Below are positions 1-9,628 of a stretch of DNA of 64,000 nucleotides, piece by piece. This DNA is from Prevotella sp. (GTDB lineage Bacteria; Bacteroidota; Bacteroidia; Bacteroidales; Bacteroidaceae), in NCBI GenBank assembly GCA_021636625.1, contig JAJWLX010000007.1:36377-100376 (forward strand), read 5' to 3'. The position numbers and the translations under genes were made by a program. Under the pieces are notes generated by a model. The model saw nothing but the letters and a program-made list of their open reading frames with translations, was not told the origin of the DNA and did not search any database. The number at the start of each line of letters is the position of its first letter. The first letter of the stretch is position 1.

Positions 1-744
1 TTTAATATTTTAGTTTGTTCGAATAAGAAAAACGTCTTGAAAGTATATTCTGATTTTTATAATTCAGATCATTTAAGTGTCAAAATGGGATTCTTTGTTG
101 ATCATGATTTTGATGAAGACATTAATGATCCCCTTATTTATGTTACGGATAGATATTCTATTGAGAATTACTATTGTTCAATTTCTGCAATGAATAGGTT
201 GCTTCAGTATGGCTTAAAAGTAGAAGATAATCAGGAAAGAAATGATGTGATAGCATATTATCAAGCTTGTGCAAATGATTTTCATCAGACTATTGCTGAG
301 TTTAATTCATTTTATTCGATTATGAAAAAGAAGCAAAGGCTGAATTGTGATACATATAAAGTCTGTCTAACGGATAATTTTCCTACTAAATTAGCTACGG
401 TCGATGTTGATAATTGCATAAAGAAGTATAATTTGAATACTTTACTTTCTGAGTATCGTTTGCCCAATGAGTTGATTTCTCAAAATGAATTGGATAATGA
501 ACTTGCCGATTTGATAGCAAAAGGTCCTTTTAATTCTTTTAGAGGGAAATATGAACTTGAATTCACATTTAAATTCATAGATAAGATGGTAAAAGAGACA
601 AATCAAAAATTGCCTTCACGAAAAGTTCAAAATAAAATTTCTGCAACACTCAATAAAAAATGCTTTATGTCTGATTATGCTCAATATGCAGATATTGCTG
701 ATGGGCTGCTAGAGTATTTGCAGAAGGTGAAAGTTGGGTTGTAA
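1..744 (+). CDS. DUF4435 domain protein, 5' end cut by window edge
   Basis: The reading frame is open from base 1, so the TTG at 37 is not the true start and the N-terminus lies outside the window. The visible part has the hallmark of DUF4435 proteins: a hydrophobic strand ending in FFVDHDFD, then YVTDRYSIENYYCS, with acidic residues spaced like a Toprim/nuclease-type metal site. Members usually have about 300 residues and are often encoded next to AAA ATPases in accessory or defence-like settings; the upstream partner cannot be seen here. The gene is AT-rich like the polysaccharide genes after it and probably arrived with them. It has no obvious role in polysaccharide assembly. Family call fairly firm, function unknown. 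Confidence 0.72.
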   Translation, partial: FNILVCSNKKNVLKVYSDFYNSDHLSVKMGFFVDHDFDEDINDPLIYVTDRYSIENYYCSISAMNRLLQYGLKVEDNQERNDVIAYYQACANDFHQTIAEFNSFYSIMKKKQRLNCDTYKVCLTDNFPTKLATVDVDNCIKKYNLNTLLSEYRLPNELISQNELDNELADLIAKGPFNSFRGKYELEFTFKFIDKMVKETNQKLPSRKVQNKISATLNKKCFMSDYAQYADIADGLLEYLQKVKVGL

Positions 745-805
745 ATATCATTCCAAAATATAATAGCTAATATTTATGTAATTTCTTGAAAAATAGTAAT
801 TTCCA

Positions 806-1887
806 ATGCAAAACAAACGTATTTTATGGATAGATGATGCTCGAACATTAACCATGTTATTGGTTATCATCGGGCACTGTACTTATACCAATTTGATGAC
901 ACCTTATGGTGGTATTAGGTATTTCAGCAATATCTCATTCGAGGAGTATTCCTTTGGAGAGAAGCTGCTCTCTACGATGGTAGGCTTTATTTATTCGTTC
1001 CACATGCCATTGTTTATGATGCTGAGTGGAGCTTGCTTTAGTTTGACCATTCATAAGGTAGCAGGCTTGAAGGCATTTGTGAGTAACAAGGCAAGAAGAC
1101 TTCTTGTGCCTTTCTTGTTTACCACGTTGCTCTTGTCAGTGCCTCTAAAATATATGAGTGGTTATTATTCTGAGTCCGCTAACGTATTGGAGGATATAGT
1201 CCTGGGGCAATTCCTTTTGATGGGTAACTCGCATCTTTGGTTTGTTGCTAGCCTATTTTGGATATTTCTTATTTATTATGGCTTACACCAGAAACATCTA
1301 ACGAATAAACGGTGGTTTCTGCCTAGTTTGGTAGGCATCTCTATAGTAGTAACGTATTTTACCAATAAGGGAATTGAGTTCCTGGGCATATTTGCTGCAT
1401 TCAAACATTTGGTATATTTTGCATTTGGCTTTAAGTATTTACGCAAGCTTGATGCAACGATGTGGGGGGGCAAATCTTACTGCTCAACATTGTAATTTAT
1501 AGTCTCTTGTTCCTTGCCTTTTGGAAATATGGTAATGATACTGCTTTTATGAAAGTTGTTCATTATATCTATACGGTTGTGATGGGTGTATATGGCTCTA
1601 TTATCATGATCCAGTTTACTAAATATTTTGGCAAATTTAATTGTATTACCAACTTCAGGCTTTACAAGACTTTCTCTCGTTATAGTTATGAACTCTATCT
1701 CTTCTCCGATCCTTTCAACTATGTGTTGGTATATCTGACATATATAGTTTTGGGAGATTTTGTAACGAGTAATGTGGATGCATTCCTTGCTTTCTTCATT
1801 AGATTCTTAGGAACCATCATCTTGGCGATGCTTGTGATTTATATAAAGAATAAGATTCAAACAATCACAAAAAATAATTTCGTATAA
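806..1887 (+). pseudogene. Acyltransferase family 3 membrane protein, frameshifted at a G7 tract
   Basis: Two overlapping frames together encode one acyltransferase-3 (OafA/NolL-like) protein of about 360 residues, a normal family length. The first frame (806-1495) starts MQNKRILWIDDARTLTMLLV and carries IIGHC and SFHMPLFMMLSG, the usual N-terminal motifs of the family. The second frame (from about 1462 to 1887) holds the last membrane helices. The switch falls in a run of seven G at 1464-1470. Eight or five G would restore one frame. Such enzymes O-acetylate or otherwise acylate surface glycans in the inner membrane, which fits the flippase next door. The G-run could be a phase-variable switch, a recent mutation, or a sequencing error; sequence alone does not decide. 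Confidence 0.8.
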
Positions 1888-1899
1888 AAGTTGTTGTGT

Positions 1900-3342
1900 A
1901 TGTCACAAAAATCAATAAAATTTAATTTCTTATATAATATTTTGTTGCAGGTTTCAAAAGTGATATTCCCTTTGATAACTGCCCCTTATGTCGCTCGTGT
2001 TCTAGAACCAGAGGGCGTTGGCTTATTTAATTTTGCGAATACTTATGCCAATTACTTTGCTTTGTTTGCTGCGTTGGGAGTCCCTTTTTATGGCATTCGT
2101 GAGATAGCAAAGGTAAGTGATGATATTGAATCCCAGACAAAATTCGTGTCTGAAATCATCTCCTTGTTGTTGGTTACTACAATATTATGTGTTGCTATAT
2201 ATTTAGGAACATTATTATTGATACCTCAGCTGAATGAGAACTTTTTGATATTTATATTGTCAGCCCTTTGCCTCTATGTTACACCATTTAGAATAGATTG
2301 GTATTTTCAAGGAAAAGAGGAGTTTGGCTATATCACAATGCGCTCCTTGGTCATTAAGGTGGTGAGTATAGCTTGCTTGTTCATCTTTGTGCATGAAAAG
2401 TCTGATTTGATAAACTATGTAATCATCAATGCGGCAAGTACTACGATTAATGAATTGTGGAATTATATCAAGTTGTATAAAACTGGTGTTCATCCATACT
2501 TGAGCTTGGACTTCAAGAAGCATTTAAAACCGTTGCTTGTTTTGTTCTCCTCTTCAGTAGCAATATCCATCTATACTATTTTGGATACGTTAATGCTAGG
2601 ATTTATGACAGACTATAATCAAGTTGGTTATTACAATAGTGCTACCAATATCTCAAAATCAATACTGCCAATAGCAACCAGCCTTGCCGCTGTCGTTATG
2701 CCGAGAATGTCTTACTATACTAAGACTGAAAATTGGGAAGAGATTAATCGTCTGCTTAAGAAATCGCTGGACGTTGTATCGTTCCTGTGTTTTCCGTTGA
2801 TGATGGGTGTGATAGTTATTGCACCAACATTCGTTCCATTATTCTTTGGCGATAAGTTCGTGAATGCAATCTTGCCTTTACAGGTTGTTATTGGTGTAGT
2901 TACAGCCATAGGATTTAATAATCTTCTGGGTATTCAGGTCTTGATAGGCTTGGGTAAGGATAAGCTGTTCCTTAATGCAGTTTTGGTAGGTACATTTTCT
3001 AATTTCTTTTTAAATCTTTTGTTGATTCCATATATTGGTGCTGTCGGAGCTGCCATAGCATCGGTAACGGCAGAAACATTGATATTGTTTTACGAGGTAT
3101 ACTTGGTAAGAAAACATACGCAGATAAGATTCTCTGGCTATAGAAACATCTTGATGTGTCTTATTGTGTCACTATTCTTTATACCAATAGAAATGTTGAC
3201 TGGACATATTGTTTCAGGTTGGGGCGAAGTAATCTTATTCTTTGTCTTAGGAACATCATTCTATATCCTTGCAACATTTATGCTGAAAAATCCAGCTGTT
3301 ATGTTGTTTGTTGAAGCTATTAAAAAGAAAATAAATCGTTAA
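1900..3342 (+). CDS. Wzx-type polysaccharide flippase
   Basis: A 480-residue polytopic membrane protein of the polysaccharide transporter (PST/MOP) family. The N-terminus (NFLYNILLQVSKVIFPLITA, then PYVARVLEPEGVG) is the classic Wzx/RfbX opening, and hydrophobic segments run through the whole length, as expected for 12-14 helices. Such proteins flip undecaprenyl-diphosphate-linked repeat units across the inner membrane. The frame opens at a TTG at 1891, but ATG at 1900 gives the usual start. It begins just after the acyltransferase and is followed 13 bases later by the glycyl radical enzyme, so these genes are probably cotranscribed. Its presence with an EpsG-like polymerase points to Wzx/Wzy-dependent assembly. 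Confidence 0.9.
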   Translation: MSQKSIKFNFLYNILLQVSKVIFPLITAPYVARVLEPEGVGLFNFANTYANYFALFAALGVPFYGIREIAKVSDDIESQTKFVSEIISLLLVTTILCVAIYLGTLLLIPQLNENFLIFILSALCLYVTPFRIDWYFQGKEEFGYITMRSLVIKVVSIACLFIFVHEKSDLINYVIINAASTTINELWNYIKLYKTGVHPYLSLDFKKHLKPLLVLFSSSVAISIYTILDTLMLGFMTDYNQVGYYNSATNISKSILPIATSLAAVVMPRMSYYTKTENWEEINRLLKKSLDVVSFLCFPLMMGVIVIAPTFVPLFFGDKFVNAILPLQVVIGVVTAIGFNNLLGIQVLIGLGKDKLFLNAVLVGTFSNFFLNLLLIPYIGAVGAAIASVTAETLILFYEVYLVRKHTQIRFSGYRNILMCLIVSLFFIPIEMLTGHIVSGWGEVILFFVLGTSFYILATFMLKNPAVMLFVEAIKKKINR

Positions 3343-3355
3343 GAAAGGAAGAATT

Positions 3356-5386
3356 ATGAAGAGAACATTAAAAAAAGTAATAAAGAAATCATTAAAGTTG
3401 GTAGTTCCTCAGGATGCCATATTGTATTCCCGAGGGGTGAGGGAGTGTGCAAAGAGATATGATGTTAGTTTACTGGACTCTCTTCGACGTTATCAGCTTG
3501 TGCGAGGCAATCACCACTTGCCCCCAGTAGCGCAAATGGTAGATGCACAGGCAAAGTGCTATGAAAAGTTGAGATTGGACATAGCTGGTGATTACGTCTA
3601 TCCCTATGATTGCTGGACGCAAATTTCAACTCCGAAGGGAAAGTCATGGATTACTTCAATTACAGTCGATTATCAAGTCGTTTTGGAGTCATCCTTAAAA
3701 GCTATCGAGGCAGAGATTGATTCATGCTCTAATCCAACTTTTAAAAGTGACGAGTTGCTCATGGTAAAAGCTCTGAGAGCTTTAAATGTCAGAATCCTTG
3801 ATCTGTTAGCTGATAGAAAAGATGAAAGAGGAATAGTCTTGGCTTCTTATCACAGAGAGATGCTTGACTCTAAGCCTCGTTCATTTGATGAAGCATTGGA
3901 AAAACTTCTGTTTTATAATGGCTTGTTCTGGCAGGCAAGACATTATCACAATGGTTTGGGTCGTTTGGATATGATTCTAGATACTTATTATCAGCAAGAT
4001 TTAGCTAACGGAAAGGAAACACGCCAGAGCATTAAAGAAAAGTTGAAAACTTTTGTCGAAATCCTCGGTAAGGATATTCATGCTAAAAGTCTCTCTTTAA
4101 TTGGTGATACAGGACAATACATCTTGCTTGGCGGCATTGATAAGGAAGGTAATACTATTCAGAATGATTTGACGGAAATCTTCTTGGAGATTTTTACCGA
4201 GATGAATGTGCCAGACCCTAAGTTGATTCTTCGTGTTAACAAGGATACTAATGCTGCAGTTTGGGCTAAGGCGGTTGATTGTATTGTTACTGGTTGTGGC
4301 TCACCTTTGTTGATGAACGAAAAACTCATTATGGATGGTATGATTGAGTTTGGTTATGACAAGGAAGATGTCTGGAATGTGGGTACTAGTGCATGCTGGG
4401 AACCTCTTATCATCGGAAAGTCGTTTGACCAAAATAACCCATTGCCAAGCATTATAGTAGTTAATGCTTTGACAGAGGTTATTAATTCCGGCAAAGATGC
4501 CTTAGATTTTGACTCTTTATTGGAAGCAACTAAGAAGGTAATCTCGCAGCAAATTAAAGACATGGTATGTGACCTGGATTTTTGTCCATCTCCTTTATAC
4601 TCTCTATTCTTCGATGATTGTATCAAACGAGGAAAAGACTATACTGAAGGTGGAGCAAAGTATGCCTATCATGGTATGCAGGTTTGTAGTTTACCTAACT
4701 TGGTAAATTCATTGCTTAATGTGAAGTCTTATGTATTTGAGCAAAAGTTGCTTACGTTGAAACAATGCCGTGAAGCTCTCGCTAGCAATTTCGTGGGGCA
4801 TGATGATATCAGAAAGTTGTTGTTGGCAAATCCATTGAAATTTGGAAGTGCAGACGCGCAAGTTGTTGAGCTGACTAATGGCTTGATGGATTACATCGGC
4901 AAGGAAGTTGAGAATTATACCATAAATGGTGAGAGAGTAAAGGTAGGTTTTAGTTCTCCTCAATATATTGTAGCAGGTAAAATGACAAAGGCATCCTTGG
5001 ATGGTCGTTATGACAATGATCCTTTTGCTGTTCATATCTCGCCAATGTCTAGTAAGATTGACCTCCAAGAAGTCATCGACTTTGCTGGTTCTCTTCATTA
5101 CTCAGGAAACCGCTTGAATGGTAATGTGGTAGATTTTATTCTTCCTACAGCTTATGTCAAGCAACAGGACAAGCTGGTTATGATATTGAAATCAGCAATG
5201 ACTAGTGGAGTATATGAGTTGCAACTGAATGTGCTGGATGCAAAGACTCTTCGAGATGCTAAGGCTCATCCTGAGAAATATCCTCATTTGGTAGTTAGGG
5301 TATGGGGATTCAGTGCTTATTTTAATGATCTCCCAGAAGAGTACAAGGATAATTTGATTAAACGAGCCGAAGAATATGCAGCCTGA
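3356..5386 (+). CDS. Glycyl radical enzyme of the CxE (dehydratase/lyase) type, substrate unknown
   Basis: A 676-residue pyruvate-formate-lyase-superfamily protein. Both parts of the radical site are intact: the thiyl cysteine in SACWEPL (C347, with E349 two residues on) and the C-terminal glycyl loop RVWGFSAYF (G651). The Cys-x-Glu arrangement is that of glycerol/propanediol dehydratases, CutC and similar eliminases, not of true PFL, which has Cys-Cys. It is shorter than most members (750-850 residues), mainly at the N-terminus. Its activase follows with an 11-base overlap, so the two are translationally coupled. The enzyme must work without oxygen. Its place between a Wzx flippase and UDP-galactopyranose mutase suggests a substrate tied to the surface glycan, such as a sugar or an acyl/polyol substituent, but this is inference. 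I cannot assign it to a known subfamily. Confidence 0.88.
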   Translation: MKRTLKKVIKKSLKLVVPQDAILYSRGVRECAKRYDVSLLDSLRRYQLVRGNHHLPPVAQMVDAQAKCYEKLRLDIAGDYVYPYDCWTQISTPKGKSWITSITVDYQVVLESSLKAIEAEIDSCSNPTFKSDELLMVKALRALNVRILDLLADRKDERGIVLASYHREMLDSKPRSFDEALEKLLFYNGLFWQARHYHNGLGRLDMILDTYYQQDLANGKETRQSIKEKLKTFVEILGKDIHAKSLSLIGDTGQYILLGGIDKEGNTIQNDLTEIFLEIFTEMNVPDPKLILRVNKDTNAAVWAKAVDCIVTGCGSPLLMNEKLIMDGMIEFGYDKEDVWNVGTSACWEPLIIGKSFDQNNPLPSIIVVNALTEVINSGKDALDFDSLLEATKKVISQQIKDMVCDLDFCPSPLYSLFFDDCIKRGKDYTEGGAKYAYHGMQVCSLPNLVNSLLNVKSYVFEQKLLTLKQCREALASNFVGHDDIRKLLLANPLKFGSADAQVVELTNGLMDYIGKEVENYTINGERVKVGFSSPQYIVAGKMTKASLDGRYDNDPFAVHISPMSSKIDLQEVIDFAGSLHYSGNRLNGNVVDFILPTAYVKQQDKLVMILKSAMTSGVYELQLNVLDAKTLRDAKAHPEKYPHLVVRVWGFSAYFNDLPEEYKDNLIKRAEEYAA

Positions 5387-6221
5387 TAAATTGCGTGTAA
5401 CAGGAATCCAAAGACTATGTGTCAGTGACGGACCTGGGGTAAGAACTGTTGTTTTCTTGAAAGGGTGTTACTTGCATTGTCCTTGGTGTTGTAACCCAGA
5501 GGCTATTCATTATGAAGAAGATGCTAGTTTCAAGAGAGGTGAGTGTGTGGATTCCCCATTGCTTTGCTCTTCATGTGTTTTACATAAAGGTAATGCCCCT
5601 TTGACAAAATGCCCCTATCATGTATATGAGGAAGTAAGCAATGATTATGGTTGTGGAGAATTACTTGAGTTGCTGATGAAGGATAGCCATGTGTTAGAGA
5701 ATGGTGGGGTAACCTTTTCTGGTGGAGAGCCATTACTTCATGCGTTGCCTCTGAAACCTTTGTTGACAACATTGAAAGATAAAGGTGTCAATATTGCTTT
5801 TGAGACGACATTATATGCACCAACTAATCACTTTGATGCAGTAGTAAATGATGTGGATTATTGGTTAGTGGATGTGAAGTTCCAATATGGTTTGATTCCT
5901 AATCGTGATTACGAGTTGGAAGAGGGATGTTTTGAGACGAACTTACAAAATCTACAAGGTAGAGTTGGTAAGGCAAATATCACATATAGGATGGTTCTGA
6001 TGAGTGAGGTGTTAGATAAAGCGGATGATATTGCTCGTCGTCTTCTTTCTCATAACATACAGAAGATAGAACTACTCCCTTGTCATTCTTTGGCAGAGAA
6101 CAAATATAAACAATTAGAAAAATCATTCCATAAGTTTGGCACTCCTGCACAGCAAGAATTAAATAATTTCTCTTTGCAGTTGTCAAATTTTGGCATACAT
6201 GCTACTTATCCAGAATTATAA
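5376..6221 (+). CDS. Glycyl radical enzyme activating enzyme (radical SAM)
   Basis: A 281-residue radical-SAM protein with the cluster motif GCYLHCPWC (C31, C35, C38), SDGPGVRTVVFLKG just before it, and the SAM-contact motif SGGEP. This is the standard layout of PflA-type activases, which cleave S-adenosylmethionine to put a radical on the partner's glycine. Further cysteines at about 57, 64, 67 and 79 could bind one auxiliary Fe-S cluster. Activases of CxE-type enzymes usually have a longer ferredoxin-like insert with two clusters, so this one seems reduced. Its start ATG lies inside the end of the glycyl radical gene, which makes that protein the near-certain partner. Confidence 0.9.
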   Translation: MQPDKLRVTGIQRLCVSDGPGVRTVVFLKGCYLHCPWCCNPEAIHYEEDASFKRGECVDSPLLCSSCVLHKGNAPLTKCPYHVYEEVSNDYGCGELLELLMKDSHVLENGGVTFSGGEPLLHALPLKPLLTTLKDKGVNIAFETTLYAPTNHFDAVVNDVDYWLVDVKFQYGLIPNRDYELEEGCFETNLQNLQGRVGKANITYRMVLMSEVLDKADDIARRLLSHNIQKIELLPCHSLAENKYKQLEKSFHKFGTPAQQELNNFSLQLSNFGIHATYPEL

Positions 6222-6231
6222 AGATTAGAAA

Positions 6232-7359
6232 ATGGCTAATAAATACGATTACTTAATAGTAGGCTCCGGTCTTTACGGAGCCACATTTGCACATCTTGCA
6301 CTTAAGCAAGGTAAGAAATGCTTGGTGATAGATAAGCGATCTCACTTGGGTGGCAACATCTATTGTGAGAATATTGAGGGTATCAATGTGCATAAGTATG
6401 GCGCACACATCTTCCATACCTCCAACAAAAAGGTGTGGGAATTCGTCAACTCCATCGTGGAGTTCAATCGCTATACCAACTCTCCAGTGGCTAACTATAA
6501 GGGCAAACTCTATAATCTGCCTTTCAATATGAACACCTTTTATCAGATGTGGGGGGTAACTACACCTGAGGAGGCGCAGGCTAAGATTGACGAACAGAAA
6601 GCGGAAGCTGTTGCTCGTATGAAAGCAGATGGTGTTACAGAACCTCGTAACCTGGAGGAGCAGGCACAGGTATTGATAGGAAAAGACATTTTTGAGAAAC
6701 TGATTAAGGGCTATACCGAGAAGCAGTGGGGCAGAAAGTGTACCGAGCTTCCTGCTTTCATTATCAAGCGCTTGCCAGTTCGTCTCATTTTCGATAATAA
6801 CTACTTCAATGATAAGTACCAGGGTATCCCTGTTGGTGGTTATAACAAACTCATTGATGGCTTACTTGAAGGAGTAGAAACGAAAACGAATGTAGATTTC
6901 TTTGAAAACCGTGAATATTGGGAAAGCATTGCCGAAAAGATAGTTTTCACTGGTAAGATAGATGAATTCTATAATTATCAGTTTGGTAAACTTAACTATC
7001 GTACAGTACGCTTTGAGACAGAGGTTATAGATAAACCTAACTATCAGGGCAATGCGGTGGTAAACTATACTGAGCGTGAAGTACCTTACACCCGTGTTAT
7101 TGAGCACAAGCACTTTGAGATGTTTGGTCAGGGAGTGTATGAATCCCCTAAGACAGTTATCTCGAAAGAGTTCTCCACAGAATGGAAGGACGGCATGGAG
7201 CCATACTATCCTGTGAATGACAAGCTGAACTCCGAGCTTTATGCCCAGTATAAGGCTCTTGCCGACAAGGAGGAGAATGTTATCTTCGGTGGTCGCCTTG
7301 CGGAATACAAGTACTACGATATGGCTCCGATTATCGAGAAGGTGATGGAGAGGTTCTAA
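6232..7359 (+). CDS. glf: UDP-galactopyranose mutase
   Basis: A 375-residue flavoenzyme that interconverts UDP-galactopyranose and UDP-galactofuranose in the cytoplasm. It starts with the FAD-binding motif VGSGLYGATFA, followed by DKRSHLGGN, and contains GAHIFHTS and EKQWGRKCTELP, all typical of bacterial Glf; the length is normal. The C-terminal GGRLAEYKYYDM is the usual flavin-contact end. It lies 10 bases after the activase and is probably in the same operon. It predicts galactofuranose in the polysaccharide made by this cluster. The gene is somewhat less AT-rich than its neighbours. Confidence 0.96.
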   Translation: MANKYDYLIVGSGLYGATFAHLALKQGKKCLVIDKRSHLGGNIYCENIEGINVHKYGAHIFHTSNKKVWEFVNSIVEFNRYTNSPVANYKGKLYNLPFNMNTFYQMWGVTTPEEAQAKIDEQKAEAVARMKADGVTEPRNLEEQAQVLIGKDIFEKLIKGYTEKQWGRKCTELPAFIIKRLPVRLIFDNNYFNDKYQGIPVGGYNKLIDGLLEGVETKTNVDFFENREYWESIAEKIVFTGKIDEFYNYQFGKLNYRTVRFETEVIDKPNYQGNAVVNYTEREVPYTRVIEHKHFEMFGQGVYESPKTVISKEFSTEWKDGMEPYYPVNDKLNSELYAQYKALADKEENVIFGGRLAEYKYYDMAPIIEKVMERF

Positions 7360-7375
7360 GAAAGAACTAAGTTTG

Positions 7376-8470
7376 ATGTCTTATATGAAAACTAATGAAA
7401 AGTTACATGGTTTGAAAAAATCGGAAGACAAATGGCTTTGTTCTATGATGTGGGCGATAGGTTTTGTCCTTTTTGTCATGTTGCTTTCTGCTTTTTTTAT
7501 TTTTAAGTGCATAAATGATTGGGAGCACAGAGGACAATTTGGCGATCTGTTTGGAGTGGTAAATGCTCTGTTTTCGGGTTTGGCTTTTGCTGGTCTTATA
7601 ATAACTATCCGTCAACAACATCTTGATTTGGAATATCAGCAACAATCAATAGAACAAACAAAATTGGAATTGCAAAATCAGACAAAAGAGTTTGATGAGC
7701 AGAATGAAACGCTAAGAATACAAAGATTTGAAAATACATTTTTCAAGATGTTGGAAGTTCAGCAAAGTATAGTCAATGATTTGTATGCAACTGATTCTCA
7801 TAAGGAAAAGATTGAAGAAGATGCTCCTGACAATTTTGGTAAATTATCAAAGGAAGTCTTGGCGCAAGATGAGTATCGTGGCAGGAACCTATTTTACTAT
7901 GTTTTTTGCCGCTGTGAACATGATGTGGAATTCAGAGCGAATCATAAGCCAAACTGGGTATATGGTTTGTTTCAGGTTATAAAAAGAGCTGGTATAATTC
8001 ATTTCGATGATTATTTCACAACAACAATGTTCGACCATTATTTTCGTCATCTATATACTATTCTGAAGTTTATAACCGAAAACGATTGGCTAGGTGAAGA
8101 TAAGCAGTATAAGTATGCAACTTTTGTGAGAGCAACACTTTCTCGTTATGAGTTAGTAATGCTTTATTATAATGGATTCTTTCATCCAAAGATGAAACAG
8201 ATGATAGAACGATATTCTATGCTCAATAATCTTCGTAGGGATCTCCTTCCTATGAGTCTAGATTATTCTCGCTATTTGGATTCTGTCAAATGCTCAATGC
8301 AAGATTTGAAAAATACAGGATTCTCTGTTGGAGATTTTGAATATTATCTTACGGATGAAAAAAACGATAATGGTCGATACCATCTTAGTGCGTTTTATAC
8401 AAAAGAAGAAATGGATGAGGGATTAGCTTTGCTGGATAGATGGAGAAAATTCGTCAAAAAGAATGTATAA
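7376..8470 (+). CDS. AbiC-like phage abortive infection protein
   Basis: About 364 residues. Two hydrophobic segments near the N-terminus (about 20-45 and 58-80) enclose GQFGDLFGVVNALFSGLAFA, followed by a Gln-rich coiled coil and IQRFENTFFKMLEVQ. This combination marks the putative phage abortive infection (putAbiC) family, and the later FRHLYTILKFI fits as well. These proteins are thought to sit in the inner membrane and trigger cell arrest on phage attack; the mechanism is not known. ATG 7376 is chosen over the TTG at 7373; ATG 7385 is also possible. The gene interrupts a run of polysaccharide genes and may be cargo. The 140 bases that follow contain no gene I can support. Confidence 0.78.
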   Translation: MSYMKTNEKLHGLKKSEDKWLCSMMWAIGFVLFVMLLSAFFIFKCINDWEHRGQFGDLFGVVNALFSGLAFAGLIITIRQQHLDLEYQQQSIEQTKLELQNQTKEFDEQNETLRIQRFENTFFKMLEVQQSIVNDLYATDSHKEKIEEDAPDNFGKLSKEVLAQDEYRGRNLFYYVFCRCEHDVEFRANHKPNWVYGLFQVIKRAGIIHFDDYFTTTMFDHYFRHLYTILKFITENDWLGEDKQYKYATFVRATLSRYELVMLYYNGFFHPKMKQMIERYSMLNNLRRDLLPMSLDYSRYLDSVKCSMQDLKNTGFSVGDFEYYLTDEKNDNGRYHLSAFYTKEEMDEGLALLDRWRKFVKKNV

Positions 8471-8610
8471 CAGTGAAATTATATAGATATAGAGTGAATT
8501 AATATGATACATTTCGGCAGGCAGATTGCCCTCGGCTTTTATTATAAGCTACTTTTCGGCTGTCGGCATGAAGCCTGCTGATTTTGAAAATTTGAATAAC
8601 AATAATCGAT

Positions 8611-9618
8611 ATGGAAAAGATATTGACAATAGTGATTCCTACGTACAATATGCAAGACTATCTTCGTAGATGTCTTGATTCTTTAATTGTACCTGAGGAA
8701 CAAATGAAGCATTTAGAAGTGCTAGTAGTGAATGATGGTAGCAAGGATAATTCCTCTGCCATTGCGCATGAGTATCAAGATAAGTATTCTGGTACGTTTA
8801 GAGTGATTGATAAAGATAATGGTCATTATGGATCTTGTGTAAATGCAGCTCTTAACATTGCTACAGGTAAATATTTTAGATTAGTTGATGCAGATGACTG
8901 GGTGAATACTTCAGGGCTTATTAAGCTTATCGATTTACTTTCAGTACATGATGAAGATGCGGTTTTTACGAAGTTTTCACTACAGTATTTATATAAAAAT
9001 AAGGTTAAGTTGTGTGATGTAAATGGAATTGAATGGAAATCTTACGATCTAAATCAAGAAATGATACCGTTAGCTTGTCTTGCTATGCACGGAATAACAT
9101 TTCGTTTGGAGTTATTAAAGGATATTCATTATGTTCAGACTGAAGGTATTGCATATACTGACACCGAATTTGTATATTATCCATTATGTCAAGCAAAGAG
9201 CTTGGTTTGTTTGGATATTGAACTATATCAGTATTTTATTGGACGTGGAGAACAAACGGTCTCAAAAAATGCGATAGTTAAGAATTATGGGCATTTTAAA
9301 GTCCTTTACGATAAAATAAAGAGTTATGTGCCTACTTATCCTAATTTTAATTCTCTGTATTTGAGAAAGATCTATTTGGTTCGTATTTTTACATATATGT
9401 TGGATGTCCAAATAAAATATTCAAAAGGATCGCTTAAGCACGATAGTCAAATTCGTAGTGATTTTGCAGATTTAAAACGTAATGATTTTAATGTTTTTGA
9501 TACGCTAATGAATAAAAATATTTTTGGTTTATATTATGTTAAAAATTGGTATGCTGATAATTTTATGTCTTATTTGCAAGCTATAATGTTTAAAGCATAT
9601 CGTTTTATATTCAAATAA
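8611..9618 (+). CDS. Glycosyltransferase family 2
   Basis: A 335-residue GT-A fold enzyme that would transfer a sugar from a nucleotide donor to the lipid-linked repeat unit. It begins MEKILTIVIPTYNMQDYLRR, has VVNDGSKDNS for the nucleotide site and LVDADDW carrying the DxD-type metal site, and has no membrane helices apart from a weakly hydrophobic, basic C-terminal end. Donor and acceptor cannot be read from the sequence. It is 10 bases before the next glycosyltransferase, and both are very AT-rich. The start ATG is preceded by an A-rich leader, as usual for this phylum. Confidence 0.93.
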   Translation: MEKILTIVIPTYNMQDYLRRCLDSLIVPEEQMKHLEVLVVNDGSKDNSSAIAHEYQDKYSGTFRVIDKDNGHYGSCVNAALNIATGKYFRLVDADDWVNTSGLIKLIDLLSVHDEDAVFTKFSLQYLYKNKVKLCDVNGIEWKSYDLNQEMIPLACLAMHGITFRLELLKDIHYVQTEGIAYTDTEFVYYPLCQAKSLVCLDIELYQYFIGRGEQTVSKNAIVKNYGHFKVLYDKIKSYVPTYPNFNSLYLRKIYLVRIFTYMLDVQIKYSKGSLKHDSQIRSDFADLKRNDFNVFDTLMNKNIFGLYYVKNWYADNFMSYLQAIMFKAYRFIFK

Positions 9619-9628
9619 TAGTAAAATT

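Noticed and set aside
8504..8581. 25-codon frame MIHFGRQIALGFYYKLLFGC... in the gap before the GT2 gene
   Set aside because: Too short and unrecognised; could be a gene remnant, but there is not enough evidence.
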